A DNA stretch of 64,000 bases, taken from UBA1672 sp050633645 (lineage in GTDB: Bacteria; Pseudomonadota; Alphaproteobacteria; Micavibrionales; Micavibrionaceae). Of this stretch, positions 7,295-17,124 are shown one piece after another. Position 1 is the stretch's first letter; each line of letters starts with the position of its first letter. The notes below the pieces were generated by a model that was not told the DNA's origin, ran no database searches, and worked only from the letters and a program-made list of their open reading frames with translations. Position numbers and translations under genes: made by a program. The stretch is taken from contig JBOEGX010000003.1 in assembly GCA_050633645.1 (NCBI GenBank), positions 41,281 through 105,280 on the forward strand, in the 5' to 3' direction.

Positions 7295-8644
7295 CTAACC
7301 CAACACCGCCTTCAAACTCTCATCCTCCATCGCTTGGTAGAGGTCAAACTCACTCGCCACGCTTTGCCCCAGTGCTTTCTCAAAGGCATCTTGGCTAGAG
7401 CTTTTAAATGTATCAACGCGGGTTTTATCCGAAGCGTTAGAGGAGAATATTCCCGCCGCACTCACGGGCAAAAAATCCTCATAGGTAATCGGCAGATAAT
7501 CAACCAGACCACCCGCGATGAGTTCCTCGATATCATCATGGTTAAGGCCTTCCGCCAAGCCCTTTTCCGTCACAAAGTATTGGAAATACGCAAGTTTTTG
7601 TTCACGCATTTCAGCGGGAGAGGATGGAAATTTCTCAAACACATCATCCAGAATTTTCATATACTCATCGGCATTAGAGCCATCAGGAGCAGGAATGATC
7701 CGCCTGCGCACCTCCGCTAATAATTCATCATACAAGGCGCGTCCCTTCGGCGTTAGAGCTGCGCCGCGCTGTTCAATCTCCCCAAATCGTGCGGTGTGCG
7801 AACCCGCAACCCCGTCAAATAACACATCCTCGGTCAGGGCCTTAAACGAAGTCTGGCGCAGCAGAATAGGGCAGCCTGGCGGCGGCCCTTCCACCACATT
7901 CTTTGCATTCATTCCACGCCTTGGCATCTCCGCATGGATTATATCAATATCAAGCGTTCGCGGAGTGAGGTGATTAATATGCGGCCCTTTAAAACACACA
8001 ATATCCGCCGCGCGCGGGTCGGCATCACACAACTCCTCATAAAATTCTTTATCAACAGCCGCATCCTTATGCCATTTGAAGGTGTATGTTGCCTGATCGA
8101 TGAATTCCTTCGTATCGCCCTCATTCAGGCCGCCGTCTTTCTCGGTTTTATCGACAAGTTCATAAAGCGCGGGCGTGAATATATCGCGAGCCTCTAAAAT
8201 CTCATCTGAAGTCTTTCGTAAATTCGCATCTTGAATTAATTCAGTGCGCAATAACGAGCAAAACACCCGAAACGGCGAGCGTGAGAGCGAAGCCGCGTCA
8301 ACAGAGCGAAACGCGGTGGAGTGCACAGGAACATTGGCTTGCGTCAAATCATAATAAGAAACGGGGCGCATCCCCATAACCCCAAAGACACGCGCCATCA
8401 TTTTAAGCTCAGACGCGGTGCCAACACGAATCGCGCCATGACGCTCTTCATTAATGCGCGCCAGATTATCACTCTCGGACAGCTTTTTCTTTAAAACCGG
8501 ATCGGCATCCAAAGCGCGCTTATTCGCCAACGCAACTAAATCCAATAACGCACCATAGGCCGGCACTTCCGCTCGATACATCACCGACATAGCGCGTGAA
8601 AATCGCGCACGAATATCATCGGGGGATATGAAAGAATTGCTCAT
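7295..8644 (-). CDS. hglS: 2-oxoadipate dioxygenase/decarboxylase (HglS/YdcJ, DUF1338)
   Basis: A 449-residue cytosolic Fe(II) enzyme of the DUF1338 family. HglS converts 2-oxoadipate to D-2-hydroxyglutarate in the D-lysine/aminoadipate branch of lysine catabolism. Expected metal ligands are visible: His69 in ERHGAIRVG, His222/His225 in FKGPHINHLTPRT, and Glu289/Glu291 in RFGEIEQRGAAL, close to the H70/H226/E294 triad I recall for Pseudomonas HglS. Length is typical. It diverges from the ALDH7-type gene across an 82-base shared promoter region, placing consecutive-pathway enzymes side by side. Confidence 0.85.
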   Translation of the reverse strand: MSNSFISPDDIRARFSRAMSVMYRAEVPAYGALLDLVALANKRALDADPVLKKKLSESDNLARINEERHGAIRVGTASELKMMARVFGVMGMRPVSYYDLTQANVPVHSTAFRSVDAASLSRSPFRVFCSLLRTELIQDANLRKTSDEILEARDIFTPALYELVDKTEKDGGLNEGDTKEFIDQATYTFKWHKDAAVDKEFYEELCDADPRAADIVCFKGPHINHLTPRTLDIDIIHAEMPRRGMNAKNVVEGPPPGCPILLRQTSFKALTEDVLFDGVAGSHTARFGEIEQRGAALTPKGRALYDELLAEVRRRIIPAPDGSNADEYMKILDDVFEKFPSSPAEMREQKLAYFQYFVTEKGLAEGLNHDDIEELIAGGLVDYLPITYEDFLPVSAAGIFSSNASDKTRVDTFKSSSQDAFEKALGQSVASEFDLYQAMEDESLKAVLG

Positions 8645-8726
8645 GAAATGGCCTTCCTCTGTTTAACAACAACATCATTCATGATACACTAAAGCCATAA
8701 ATTTTTCATGTGTTTTAGGGGGCTTT

Positions 8727-10220
8727 ATGAACATCACAGCGGAAAAAATCATTCACGATTTAGAGCTTGAAATCGGAACAGGGGATATGGACGTATTCTC
8801 ACCCATTGATGGCCAAAAGATCGGCGCAGTGCATAAAGATACCTCTGAATCCGCGCGAACGAAAATCACAAATGCACATGCCGCCTTCCTTGATTGGAGA
8901 GCTGTTCCTGCGCCACGACGCGGTGAATTAGTGCGTATATTCGGTAATATATTGCGAGAGAATAAAGAGGCGCTGGGCGCACTTGTGACCCTTGAATGCG
9001 GAAAAATATACCAAGAAGGATTGGGCGAAGTACAAGAAATGATCGATATCTGTGATTTCGCAGTTGGCCTCTCGCGTCAGCTTTACGGTCTGACGATTGC
9101 ATCAGAACGCCCACAGCATAAAATGCGCGAAATTTGGCAGCCTTTGGGCGTAACAGGAATTATCAGTGCATTTAATTTTCCCGTTGCCGTATGGGCATGG
9201 AACACGGCGCTCGCGCTTGTCTGCGGAAACAGTGTCGTTTGGAAGCCATCCGAAAAAACACCAATCACCGCGCTGGCATGTCAAAAATTGTTTGAACAAG
9301 CATGCCAAGAGTTTGGTGATGATGCCCCGCAAAACCTATCTTCACTTCTGATCGGTGAGGCGGATATTGGTGAGGTTTTGGTTGATGATACACGTGTCCC
9401 CCTGATTAGTGCAACTGGAAGCACTGCGATGGGTCAAGCCGTCGCCCCACGCGTAGCAGAGCGTTTCGGACGCAGTATTTTGGAGCTTGGCGGTAATAAC
9501 GCGATTATCGTGGCCCCAAGTGCGGATTTAAAACTCGCCCTTCAGGCCATAGTATTCGGCGCGGTCGGAACATGTGGGCAAAGATGCACCTCAACCCGCC
9601 GCGTATTTCTGCATGAGAGCATATATGAAACAGTTCTAACACAAATAAAATCCGCATATAAAACACTCTCCCTTGGCGATCCGTTGGATGAAAAATCGCT
9701 CGTCGGTCCATTGATTGACCAAGATGCTTACAACGCAATGCAATCCGCATTAAATGGCGCGCAAGGGATTGTGAGTGGAGGAGGCCGAGCTTTAGAAGAT
9801 CAATACCCTGATGCTTATTATGTACGTCCCGCAGTCGTTGAAATGCCAGACGGGTCAAATATAGAAAGTGAAACCTTCGCTCCGATACTATATGTCTTTA
9901 AATACAAGGATCTGTCCGAAGCCATCGCTCGTCAAAATGCTGTGCCACAAGGGCTATCCTCTGCCATCTTCACAAAAGACGCGTTAGAGGCAGAGTTGTT
10001 CACCTCCGAAACAGGCAGCGATTGCGGTATCGCCAATGTGAATATTGGTACATCGGGCGCAGAAATCGGTGGCGCATTCGGCGGGGAAAAGGAAACAGGC
10101 GGCGGGCGTGAAAGCGGATCAGACAGCTGGAAAGCCTATATGCGCCGTATGACGTCAACGGTAAATTATTCTGATGAATTGCCACTGGCGCAGGGCATTA
10201 AGTTTGATTTAGAGGAATAG
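8727..10220 (+). CDS. amaB: ALDH7-type L-aminoadipate-semialdehyde (piperideine-6-carboxylate) dehydrogenase
   Basis: A 497-residue NAD-dependent aldehyde dehydrogenase of the antiquitin (ALDH7) type, which oxidises alpha-aminoadipate semialdehyde to 2-aminoadipate in lysine degradation. Catalytic residues are in place: Glu253 in ELGGNNA and Cys287 in TCGQRCTSTRR. SAFNFPVAVWAWN and GTSGAEIGGAFGGEKETGGG are characteristic of this subfamily. RBS AGGGGG precedes the ATG. It is divergent from hglS, so the pair makes a plausible aminoadipate to 2-oxoadipate to 2-hydroxyglutarate module; the aminotransferase step is not in the window. Confidence 0.88.
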   Translation: MNITAEKIIHDLELEIGTGDMDVFSPIDGQKIGAVHKDTSESARTKITNAHAAFLDWRAVPAPRRGELVRIFGNILRENKEALGALVTLECGKIYQEGLGEVQEMIDICDFAVGLSRQLYGLTIASERPQHKMREIWQPLGVTGIISAFNFPVAVWAWNTALALVCGNSVVWKPSEKTPITALACQKLFEQACQEFGDDAPQNLSSLLIGEADIGEVLVDDTRVPLISATGSTAMGQAVAPRVAERFGRSILELGGNNAIIVAPSADLKLALQAIVFGAVGTCGQRCTSTRRVFLHESIYETVLTQIKSAYKTLSLGDPLDEKSLVGPLIDQDAYNAMQSALNGAQGIVSGGGRALEDQYPDAYYVRPAVVEMPDGSNIESETFAPILYVFKYKDLSEAIARQNAVPQGLSSAIFTKDALEAELFTSETGSDCGIANVNIGTSGAEIGGAFGGEKETGGGRESGSDSWKAYMRRMTSTVNYSDELPLAQGIKFDLEE

Positions 10221-10226
10221 AAAAAA

Positions 10227-10937
10227 TTACTCCATAATTCTTGTCATTAATTTGGTAGAAAAATCATGCGCTTCTTCATATTTTATGGCTTTGTCTTGTG
10301 CGAGCTGCATTAATTCATCAAAGCTGCTTATAAACTTTGGAAATTGAACATCAAAATTTTCACTTAAGGTTTTTAATGATGCATCTATCCGAGATTTGTC
10401 TAAATCATCAGGGGTCACATAAACGCTTTTAACTCCGAATGTTCTGGTTTCTCTGGGCTTTTCTAAATATGAAAATTTACGCTCGTTACCCGTGTAGATA
10501 GTTGGTTTTGCACTATGCTCTCCATTTAAATACAGGTTTTCAGTTTCATCTAAAGCATCAGCTAGCCTTAAAATATATTTAAACTGTGAGCGTAAGTTTT
10601 GCGCGTTACATTTCTTTATTTCGCTATCTATATGATTAATTAATTCAAATTCTGAGCGTTGGCGCAGGCCATTATAAGTGCCAATATAGCTTTTTGCGCT
10701 TGGGTTGTTATGCAAGTTTTTTAATGTACTTTTGAAATCTTTTAATAGTCCAGTCCAAGAGTTATTCTTTTTCGAGTGATCGTAATTTTTAATTTCAGTG
10801 CTATATGCATGTGGACGCAATAGCGCTCTAAGATCTTCTAATAATTCGCTCTGCTTTAATATGCGCGCTTCATCTGGGCTAATAAGTGGCGTTTTCTTAT
10901 TTTTATTATTCCCAAAAATACCGCTGAGCATTGTCAT
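10227..10937 (-). CDS. Hypothetical protein
   Basis: A ~236-residue soluble, charged protein that I do not recognise. It begins MTMLSGIFGNN and carries predicted helices around LRALLRP, LKDFKSTLKNL and SQFKYILRLADALDETENLY. A GTG start at 10970 would add 11 residues; I prefer the ATG at 10937 after ACGGAA. It converges on the ALDH7 gene with only 6 bases between the stop codons. No signal peptide or membrane segment is seen. Confidence 0.6.
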   Translation of the reverse strand: MTMLSGIFGNNKNKKTPLISPDEARILKQSELLEDLRALLRPHAYSTEIKNYDHSKKNNSWTGLLKDFKSTLKNLHNNPSAKSYIGTYNGLRQRSEFELINHIDSEIKKCNAQNLRSQFKYILRLADALDETENLYLNGEHSAKPTIYTGNERKFSYLEKPRETRTFGVKSVYVTPDDLDKSRIDASLKTLSENFDVQFPKFISSFDELMQLAQDKAIKYEEAHDFSTKLMTRIME

Positions 10938-11023
10938 AAAATTCCGTTTGTTGATCGGGATTAATGCCACAAATCACCCAGTAATGTCAATTTTTAAATA
11001 TTTCAATATTTCTGAAATAAGCA

Positions 11024-11053
11024 TAAAAAAACGCACCCTTGGAGGGGGTGCGC
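11024..11053 (-). terminator. Rho-independent terminator
   Basis: A 7-bp GC stem (cgcaccc at 11032-11038 with gggtgcg at 11046-11052); on the minus strand it is followed by a T-run (aaaaaa at 11025-11030 on the plus strand). It lies 37 bases beyond the small minus-strand gene at 11090-11287. Confidence 0.75.
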
Positions 11054-11089
11054 TTTAAAGTTCTCTACTACTTTTACTCTAAACTCAAA

Positions 11090-11287
11090 CTACATTTCAT
11101 ATCCATTGGACGGAGCAGGGCTATATGCAGGCGAGGAAGTTGCCTGCTCAATATCCATTTGCTGTTCAATACCGCCACCTAGGATATAGCTAGATTTATC
11201 TGCCGCACACGCGGTGATATTGTGATTATCATCAATCACTTTATCCATGCCGCCTGGCTGAAAACTATAAATTTTACCCATGATCAT
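11090..11287 (-). CDS. Small hypothetical protein
   Basis: A 65-residue open frame with a Pro/Ser-rich end (SSPAYSPAPSNGYEM) and one Cys. No family is recognised. Support is its clean terminator downstream and an AT-rich upstream region; it could still be a non-coding transcript. Confidence 0.4.
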   Translation of the reverse strand: MIMGKIYSFQPGGMDKVIDDNHNITACAADKSSYILGGGIEQQMDIEQATSSPAYSPAPSNGYEM

Positions 11288-11480
11288 GCCTAAACCTGAT
11301 GAACCTATAATTTAATCTACGCCACAAACCCTAATCAATTATTAACGCTCGAGATGAAAATTTAATTTAATATGGAAAAATAACGTTTTGTTAAAACTTT
11401 TTCCATATAGTCACAAAATCAATACCGTTATTTCGGTTGGGGAACGGAAATATTTATTAAGTAACCAAAGGGTAAGTAAT

Positions 11481-14400
11481 ATGGAACTGGATAATCAAGC
11501 TTTTGCACATAATCAGAGTGATCTAGCATCAAAAAATAGTGAAGCAGAGCCACAGGTGATTGAATCCAGTATGAATACAGCATCTGATTTATCATCATCC
11601 TATGATGCATCTCATGAGCCTTCTGGCGAGGCGCTCGCGCATGATAATAACGCCGCCCCAAATACACAGGAAATGACATTTTCCGCCAAGCAAATCCAAG
11701 AAATATCAATGGATAATGATGGTAATGTAACCATAAAATTCGAAAATGACGAAGGGCAAGACAGCCTCGTAATCAATGACTTCGCAGAATTCTCAGATGG
11801 TGTTGGGTGTCTAACGTTATCGGATGGAACAGAAATAAACACGCAAGCTCTCTATACAGAGCTATGCAATGATATGGGTGTGTGCACGATTGATAAGCCT
11901 CTCGCAGGAGATGTTCTAGACGTCGCCTTAGAGGGCGATAAATCCTATGATCTGAAATTTGACATTAATGATGGACAGGGCGTAGAGCGAGGCGCAAATG
12001 AAGGCGGCGAGGAAATGACGCTGACATTTGATGACGGCGCACAAATAAATTTTCAAACCGCGCAAGATTTAATCGAAGCGGCACTGAACGGAGAGCCTCA
12101 AGACGCCGCAGCGGATCAAAGCGCACAGGCAAAATTCTTATCCGCAATGGATGTGATAGAGGGGTTAGTGGGTAAAATGGAAGCCATAGAGGCTTCGAAC
12201 GATCACTCACCAGAAGCAGAGCTGGCCCTGGCATCAATTGAAGATGATTTAGCCTCAGAACTTGCAGGATTAGAGCCAGCCTCGGTTGAGGATCAACCAG
12301 AAAGCACGTTTGAAAATGATAATGGCGGTGAACGCTATGCAATGCTGTCCCGTGTGGAAAATGATAGTGCCGTTCCGCCCTCAACTCCATTAGAGCAGGC
12401 GCAAAACGATGAGCAAGATATGGCACAATTCGCACAAGATCTTGCAGGCGTTGAACCCGCAGCAGGAGAAAGCAGTTCCGCATCTGGCGGCGCGTCTGGC
12501 GGTGGTTTTGGATTCCAAAGTAATTTCGAAGCACAAGGTGTTATCGGTATAGAAGATGTTGGCCCAATCGACCCGACAAAACTACAATATGGTATAGAAT
12601 TTAAACAGGATGAGTATTTTCCTGAAGATAAAGAATCAGACGAAATTCCGCCACAAAATCCAGAAAATGATATTCCTGAAATTTTTGGGGCTGCCAGAAC
12701 ATTGGATGAAACAAGTGGTTTTGACCTAAGCACGAGCGGAAATCTAACATTTGATTTCGGTGATGATGGCGCGGGTACAATTACACCAAATAACGATATT
12801 ACGCTTGGCGGATCTATCACTGGCGGAACAATCTATTCAGGTGGACAAGAGGTTATCATCTCTCAAACTGCCGACGGGTATGTCGGTCAGGCAGGCGGGG
12901 GCTTAAACATCTTCACCTTAACGATTGATCCGCTAACAGGTGAGTTTACCTATACGCAGCACCGCCCATTCGATCACGCAGATGGCAGTGATCCTAATGA
13001 CGCCATTCTATTGGATTTCGGCGTGCAAATCGCAGATTCAGATGGCGATGTACAAGCCAGCCAAATAAGCATTACCGTGCTTGATGATGGCCCGTTTTGT
13101 GTCGTGCCGCAAACCGCGCAGGTTGATGAAAGCAATCTATCACCCGATACATCTGTATCTGGGCAATTAGACGCACATTTTGGCAATGACGGCGCTGGCG
13201 AATTCAGCGCAACAGGGTCCGCGCCGACATCACTAACCTCCGAAGGGCAACCAGTTGTAGTCACTTTCGATGCTGGTACAAACACTTACACTGGATCATC
13301 CGGCGGAAAAGATATTTTCACCTTGTCACTGGCTTCGAACGGGACGTACAACTTTGTCCTGAGCGGAACGCTTGATCACCCGGATGTAAACGATCCAAAT
13401 GATGCCTTAACCCTTGATTTTGGTGTACGTGCCACAGATTTTGACGGTGATTCCGTTGATGGTACATTAACAATCAAAGTTCTTGATGACGCGCCAGTTG
13501 CGCATAATGACTGGGCAACGGTTGATACTTCAGTAGGAAAAATAGAGGGCAACGTAACCGATAATGATGACCTCAGCATGGATCAAAGCAATACGGTTAC
13601 TCAGATCGAATTCGCAGGAAATGTGGTTAATATTGATCCCATTAATGGAGCATCTATTGATGGAACATACGGCACATTGAACATTAACGCCGATGGCTCA
13701 TACAGTTATGATTTATTCGCGGGGAACACCTTTACGGATGATTGTTTCAACTATGTTCTTGTTGATGGCGATAATGATAGCTCAATGGCGTTCATTCAAT
13801 TTGATGCATTAAACGGCGTATTAAAAGTGGGCGAAAATATTGATGATAATAATCCATCAAACACACCGCACCATATCGGCGGTGATGATGGGGCAATTAT
13901 CGGAACGCAAGGCAGCGATATTCTTATTGGTGATGTTGGCGGAGTAAATGCCGATCTTCCATCTCAAGATTATAACTTTGTCTTTATCGTTGATGTTTCT
14001 GGATCAATGGGGAATGCAAGCGACCCAAACTCGAAAATATCATTATTAAAAGCCGCAGTTGCAAATACATTAAACGATCTTGGGCAGTATCAAGGTGGTG
14101 ATGTGAAGGTTCATATAACACCGTTCAGTACAGATGTCGGTGTATCGGGCACATTTGACTTAAGTGTACCAAACGGGCTAACACAGGCTCTAAGCTATCT
14201 CGATGCATTTTCTGGCAATGGTTACACAAATTACGAGGCTCCAATGCAAGAAGCCATAAGTTGGCTGCAAAGTGCGGATCCAATCGGCGGCGATGCCATT
14301 ACAACGACATACTTCATCTCTGATGGAGAGCCCAATAAATATTTAGATGCTGCTGGTAATCCAACAAGTGCAGGCTCATTTCGTGCCATTGAAGAAATTA

Positions 14401-15260
14401 CGGGCAGTGATGGCACGGATGAAGTGGGCATACTTCAATCTCTCAGTGATGATGTTATCGGCGTAGGGATTGACATCAGTAGCTCTATTTCAAATCTGAA
14501 TATCATAGATTCCGATGGCGTGGCAATTAATGTAGAAGACCCAAGTGACCTTGGTGCTGCACTGAAGGCAATTAACCCAATTTATAAGCTTGCCTCGGTC
14601 GGTGATGATACAATCGAAGGCGGCGATGGAAATGACATTATCTTCGGCGACAGTGTGAACACAGATGCCTTGGCAGATGACCTTGGCCTATCAACTCCAG
14701 ACGGAAATGGTTGGGATACCTTTGATCGTCTTGAAAATGGTGAAAGCGCAAGCGATCCAACATGGTCACGCGATGATACAACCGACTATATCCGAGGAAA
14801 TTTAGACGAGCTAGCAGCGGAAAGCAAAGACGCCAGCGGCGCAGGGCGTCAGGGCGGCGATGATGCGCTCTATGGCGGTGCAGGTGATGATGTTATCTAT
14901 GGCCAAGAAGGCAATGACACCATTCATGGTGGCGATGGAAATGATATACTTTATGGTGGATCAGGCGCGGATAATTTCGTAATGGATGCCTTGGGTCGCG
15001 GCGTAGATGTTATTGGTGATTTCGACACCAATGATGGCGATGTCCTCGACTTTGCGGCACTTCTAACGGGGTATGACCCAACACAAAAAGCCATTGATGA
15101 CTTTGTTTTCTCTCGTGAAGAAGGCGGCGGTACAATTATATCCGTAGATATGAGCGGCTCTGGTGATGCGTCCAATGCGGTTGATCTTGTTGCCTTGGAG
15201 GGCATTCAGAACCTCAATGTTCAGGAATTGGTCGAAAGCGGAAACATTAACGTTTTCTAG
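11481..15260 (+). CDS. Giant RTX/VWA type I secretion substrate (adhesin-like)
   Basis: A 1259-residue acidic secreted protein. Order: an Asp/Glu-rich N-terminal ~400 residues with no Sec signal; two tandem T1SS-143-type repeats (about 12700-13100 and 13110-13495), each ending in a DSDGD/DFDGD motif and VLDDGP/VLDDAP; a VCBS-like domain (13500-13830); a short RTX stretch; a von Willebrand A domain with a MIDAS motif DVSGSMG (from ~13990) and FISDGEPN; RTX nonapeptides such as GGAGDDVIYG and GGDGNDILYG (14604-14960); and a type I secretion C-terminal domain. It is likely exported by an ABC/HlyD/TolC system, then Ca2+-folded on the surface. I chose ATG 11481 because AAAGGG precedes it; an upstream ATG at 11388 is in frame. 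No dedicated T1SS genes are adjacent. Confidence 0.88.
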   Translation: MELDNQAFAHNQSDLASKNSEAEPQVIESSMNTASDLSSSYDASHEPSGEALAHDNNAAPNTQEMTFSAKQIQEISMDNDGNVTIKFENDEGQDSLVINDFAEFSDGVGCLTLSDGTEINTQALYTELCNDMGVCTIDKPLAGDVLDVALEGDKSYDLKFDINDGQGVERGANEGGEEMTLTFDDGAQINFQTAQDLIEAALNGEPQDAAADQSAQAKFLSAMDVIEGLVGKMEAIEASNDHSPEAELALASIEDDLASELAGLEPASVEDQPESTFENDNGGERYAMLSRVENDSAVPPSTPLEQAQNDEQDMAQFAQDLAGVEPAAGESSSASGGASGGGFGFQSNFEAQGVIGIEDVGPIDPTKLQYGIEFKQDEYFPEDKESDEIPPQNPENDIPEIFGAARTLDETSGFDLSTSGNLTFDFGDDGAGTITPNNDITLGGSITGGTIYSGGQEVIISQTADGYVGQAGGGLNIFTLTIDPLTGEFTYTQHRPFDHADGSDPNDAILLDFGVQIADSDGDVQASQISITVLDDGPFCVVPQTAQVDESNLSPDTSVSGQLDAHFGNDGAGEFSATGSAPTSLTSEGQPVVVTFDAGTNTYTGSSGGKDIFTLSLASNGTYNFVLSGTLDHPDVNDPNDALTLDFGVRATDFDGDSVDGTLTIKVLDDAPVAHNDWATVDTSVGKIEGNVTDNDDLSMDQSNTVTQIEFAGNVVNIDPINGASIDGTYGTLNINADGSYSYDLFAGNTFTDDCFNYVLVDGDNDSSMAFIQFDALNGVLKVGENIDDNNPSNTPHHIGGDDGAIIGTQGSDILIGDVGGVNADLPSQDYNFVFIVDVSGSMGNASDPNSKISLLKAAVANTLNDLGQYQGGDVKVHITPFSTDVGVSGTFDLSVPNGLTQALSYLDAFSGNGYTNYEAPMQEAISWLQSADPIGGDAITTTYFISDGEPNKYLDAAGNPTSAGSFRAIEEITGSDGTDEVGILQSLSDDVIGVGIDISSSISNLNIIDSDGVAINVEDPSDLGAALKAINPIYKLASVGDDTIEGGDGNDIIFGDSVNTDALADDLGLSTPDGNGWDTFDRLENGESASDPTWSRDDTTDYIRGNLDELAAESKDASGAGRQGGDDALYGGAGDDVIYGQEGNDTIHGGDGNDILYGGSGADNFVMDALGRGVDVIGDFDTNDGDVLDFAALLTGYDPTQKAIDDFVFSREEGGGTIISVDMSGSGDASNAVDLVALEGIQNLNVQELVESGNINVF

Positions 15261-15287
15261 AAGCTTAGTAAGAATTGTGGGAGAACC

Positions 15288-15320
15288 AAGCCGGATGTAT
15301 GTGTGACATCCGGCTTTCTT
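15288..15320 (+). terminator. Rho-independent terminator after the RTX gene
   Basis: A perfect 11-bp stem, aagccggatgt (15288-15298) with acatccggctt (15306-15316), a 7-base loop and TCTT after it. It lies 28 bases past the RTX stop codon. Confidence 0.85.
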
Positions 15321-15387
15321 ATTACAGCACCACTTGCACTTCTATATAAAATATATATCCTTAGCCCATACAAAAAAGGATAAAGAT

Positions 15388-16128
15388 ATGTCGATCAAAA
15401 AGCTTTTAGCTGTGTTGGTGTTAATTGGTCTTATGGGTGGTGCAGCTGCTTATCTGATGAATGTAAAAAAAGCAAAAACCTTTGAAAAGGCGCTTAATGA
15501 AATGCCTGCCGATGCCAATATCGCTGTATCGGGGGAGGCCCCACCGATAGATTCAGGGCATGAGAGCGATATAGTCATAGGATCAACCGCGCCAGATTTC
15601 ACACTGCCCAATGCAGATGGAGAAGGTAGGACATTATCTGAAATGCTTCAAAATGGCCCGGTAATCCTTAGTTTTTATCGTGGTGGTTGGTGTCCATATT
15701 GCAATGATCAGATTTACGCATATCAGCAAATTCTCCCGGAATTCGAAGAGTTAGGTGCGCAGCTCGTCGCAATTTCTCCTGAAAAACCCGAAAGTGTGCA
15801 AGATACAATGTCTAAAAATTACGTCACCTTCGAAGTCTTAAGTGACGAAGGCAACAAAATAGCGCGCAACTATGACTTGCTTTGGACTGTCCCCGAAGAC
15901 AAGCGCGAGGGGTTTTCGACATGGCTTAAGGGCGAAACAGGACAAACTCTTGCAGAGTTTAATGGTGTCGATAATTTCGAACTTCCCATTCCTGCGACCT
16001 TCGTTATCGCGCAAGACGGCACGGTCGTTTATGTGTTTAAGGAGGAAGACTATAAACTCCGCGCCAAGAATGAAGACATCATAAAGGCGCTCGAAAACCT
16101 TGCAGATCACCCCCTTGAAGAGGAATAA
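15388..16128 (+). CDS. Membrane-anchored AhpC/TSA-type thioredoxin-fold protein
   Basis: A 246-residue protein with one N-terminal membrane helix (LLAVLVLIGLMGGAAAYLM) and a peroxiredoxin-like domain outside the cytoplasm. The active-site segment is FYRGGWCPYC (a CxxC pair), preceded by GSTAPDFTLPN. This is the AhpC/TSA subgroup that may act as peroxidase or thiol oxidoreductase; the exact reaction is not deducible. The ATG at 15388 follows AAGGAT; an upstream in-frame ATG at 15334 lacks a comparable site. It converges on mtnP with 2 bases between stop codons. Confidence 0.8.
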   Translation: MSIKKLLAVLVLIGLMGGAAAYLMNVKKAKTFEKALNEMPADANIAVSGEAPPIDSGHESDIVIGSTAPDFTLPNADGEGRTLSEMLQNGPVILSFYRGGWCPYCNDQIYAYQQILPEFEELGAQLVAISPEKPESVQDTMSKNYVTFEVLSDEGNKIARNYDLLWTVPEDKREGFSTWLKGETGQTLAEFNGVDNFELPIPATFVIAQDGTVVYVFKEEDYKLRAKNEDIIKALENLADHPLEEE

Positions 16129-16130
16129 CC

Positions 16131-16979
16131 CTACCTCCGCAAAACACCGAGCCATACTTTTTGCTCTGGTGTTAAGCGCTCATCAGGTGTCATAACCGCA
16201 CCGTTAAGGGCAGTGCGGATTTTCTCTGGCGTTTCCGATATACCATTTTCAAGCAGCTTTAAAATAAGCTGTTTGATTTTACCGATATTTTCGAAATACA
16301 CGGCGAATACCGCCTCAACATTGACGTGTTCATCGGGGTCTTCATTCCAGCAATCATAATCAGTGGCAATCGCGAGCGTGACATAGCCCATCTGCGCCTC
16401 ACGCGCCAAAAAGGCTTCGGGTACATTTGTCATACCAACAATGTCACATCCCGCCGCCCCGCGAAGGAAAAAGCTTTCGGCCTTCGTGCCGAGCCTTGGC
16501 CCCTCAACACAGGCATAGGTCTTATCAGAATGCAATGGAATGCCGAGCGCTTCGCCCGCTTTCAAAACATCCGCCGCCAAAACGGGGCAGGTCGGCTCTG
16601 CCGTTGAAATATGCGCGGTAACCCCGCCGCCAAAAAACGAATTCTTACGAAATCCGCGCGTATGATCAAAATACTGCGAAGCCAGCGCCAAATCACCAGG
16701 CGAAATTTCTTCTTGCAATGACCCTGACGCGGAAATACTCAACACCGTGGTCGCCCCCAGAGCCTTAAGCGCATAAATATTCGCACAAAAATTAACCTCT
16801 GATGGTAAAAATTCGTGGTTACGCCCATGACGCGGCAGGAACAAGACAGAGCGCCCAAAGGCTTTACCCTCAACCACAGGCGCGGAAGGTTTTCCAAACG
16901 GCGTGTCGATATCATGTTCGGCTATAACCTCAAGCTCATCCAAAGCATAAAGACCAGATCCACCAATTATCGCAAGCAT
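16131..16979 (-). CDS. mtnP: S-methyl-5'-thioadenosine phosphorylase
   Basis: A 282-residue PNP/MTAP-family nucleoside phosphorylase: IGGSGLYAL at the N-terminus, the phosphate-binding RHGRNHEFLPSEVNFCANI segment, VEGPRLGTKAES, and the purine/ribose motif GMTNVPEAFLAREA with CYATIATDYDCW-like ending (here LAIATDYDCW). It cleaves MTA to adenine and methylthioribose-1-phosphate in methionine salvage. It stands alone in a convergent/divergent setting. MTA cannot come from the carboxyspermidine route encoded further right, so another MTA source is implied. Confidence 0.9.
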   Translation of the reverse strand: MLAIIGGSGLYALDELEVIAEHDIDTPFGKPSAPVVEGKAFGRSVLFLPRHGRNHEFLPSEVNFCANIYALKALGATTVLSISASGSLQEEISPGDLALASQYFDHTRGFRKNSFFGGGVTAHISTAEPTCPVLAADVLKAGEALGIPLHSDKTYACVEGPRLGTKAESFFLRGAAGCDIVGMTNVPEAFLAREAQMGYVTLAIATDYDCWNEDPDEHVNVEAVFAVYFENIGKIKQLILKLLENGISETPEKIRTALNGAVMTPDERLTPEQKVWLGVLRR

Positions 16980-17124
16980 ATGTAATTCCCTTCATTATAA
17001 GATCATTTTTTGTAGCGCGATTTTATATGAAATAAAAGGGCGTATAGAGATATTCTCGCAAACCACACAGCCCCATGATTAAAAGCTTTCCATCGTCACG
17101 TATAATCATTATGGTGCGGGTATT

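Noticed and set aside
12335..13285. Long minus-strand frames opposite the RTX gene
   Set aside because: They arise from the GAT/GGC-rich codon pattern of the repeats; Pro/Ser-rich translations without family similarity.
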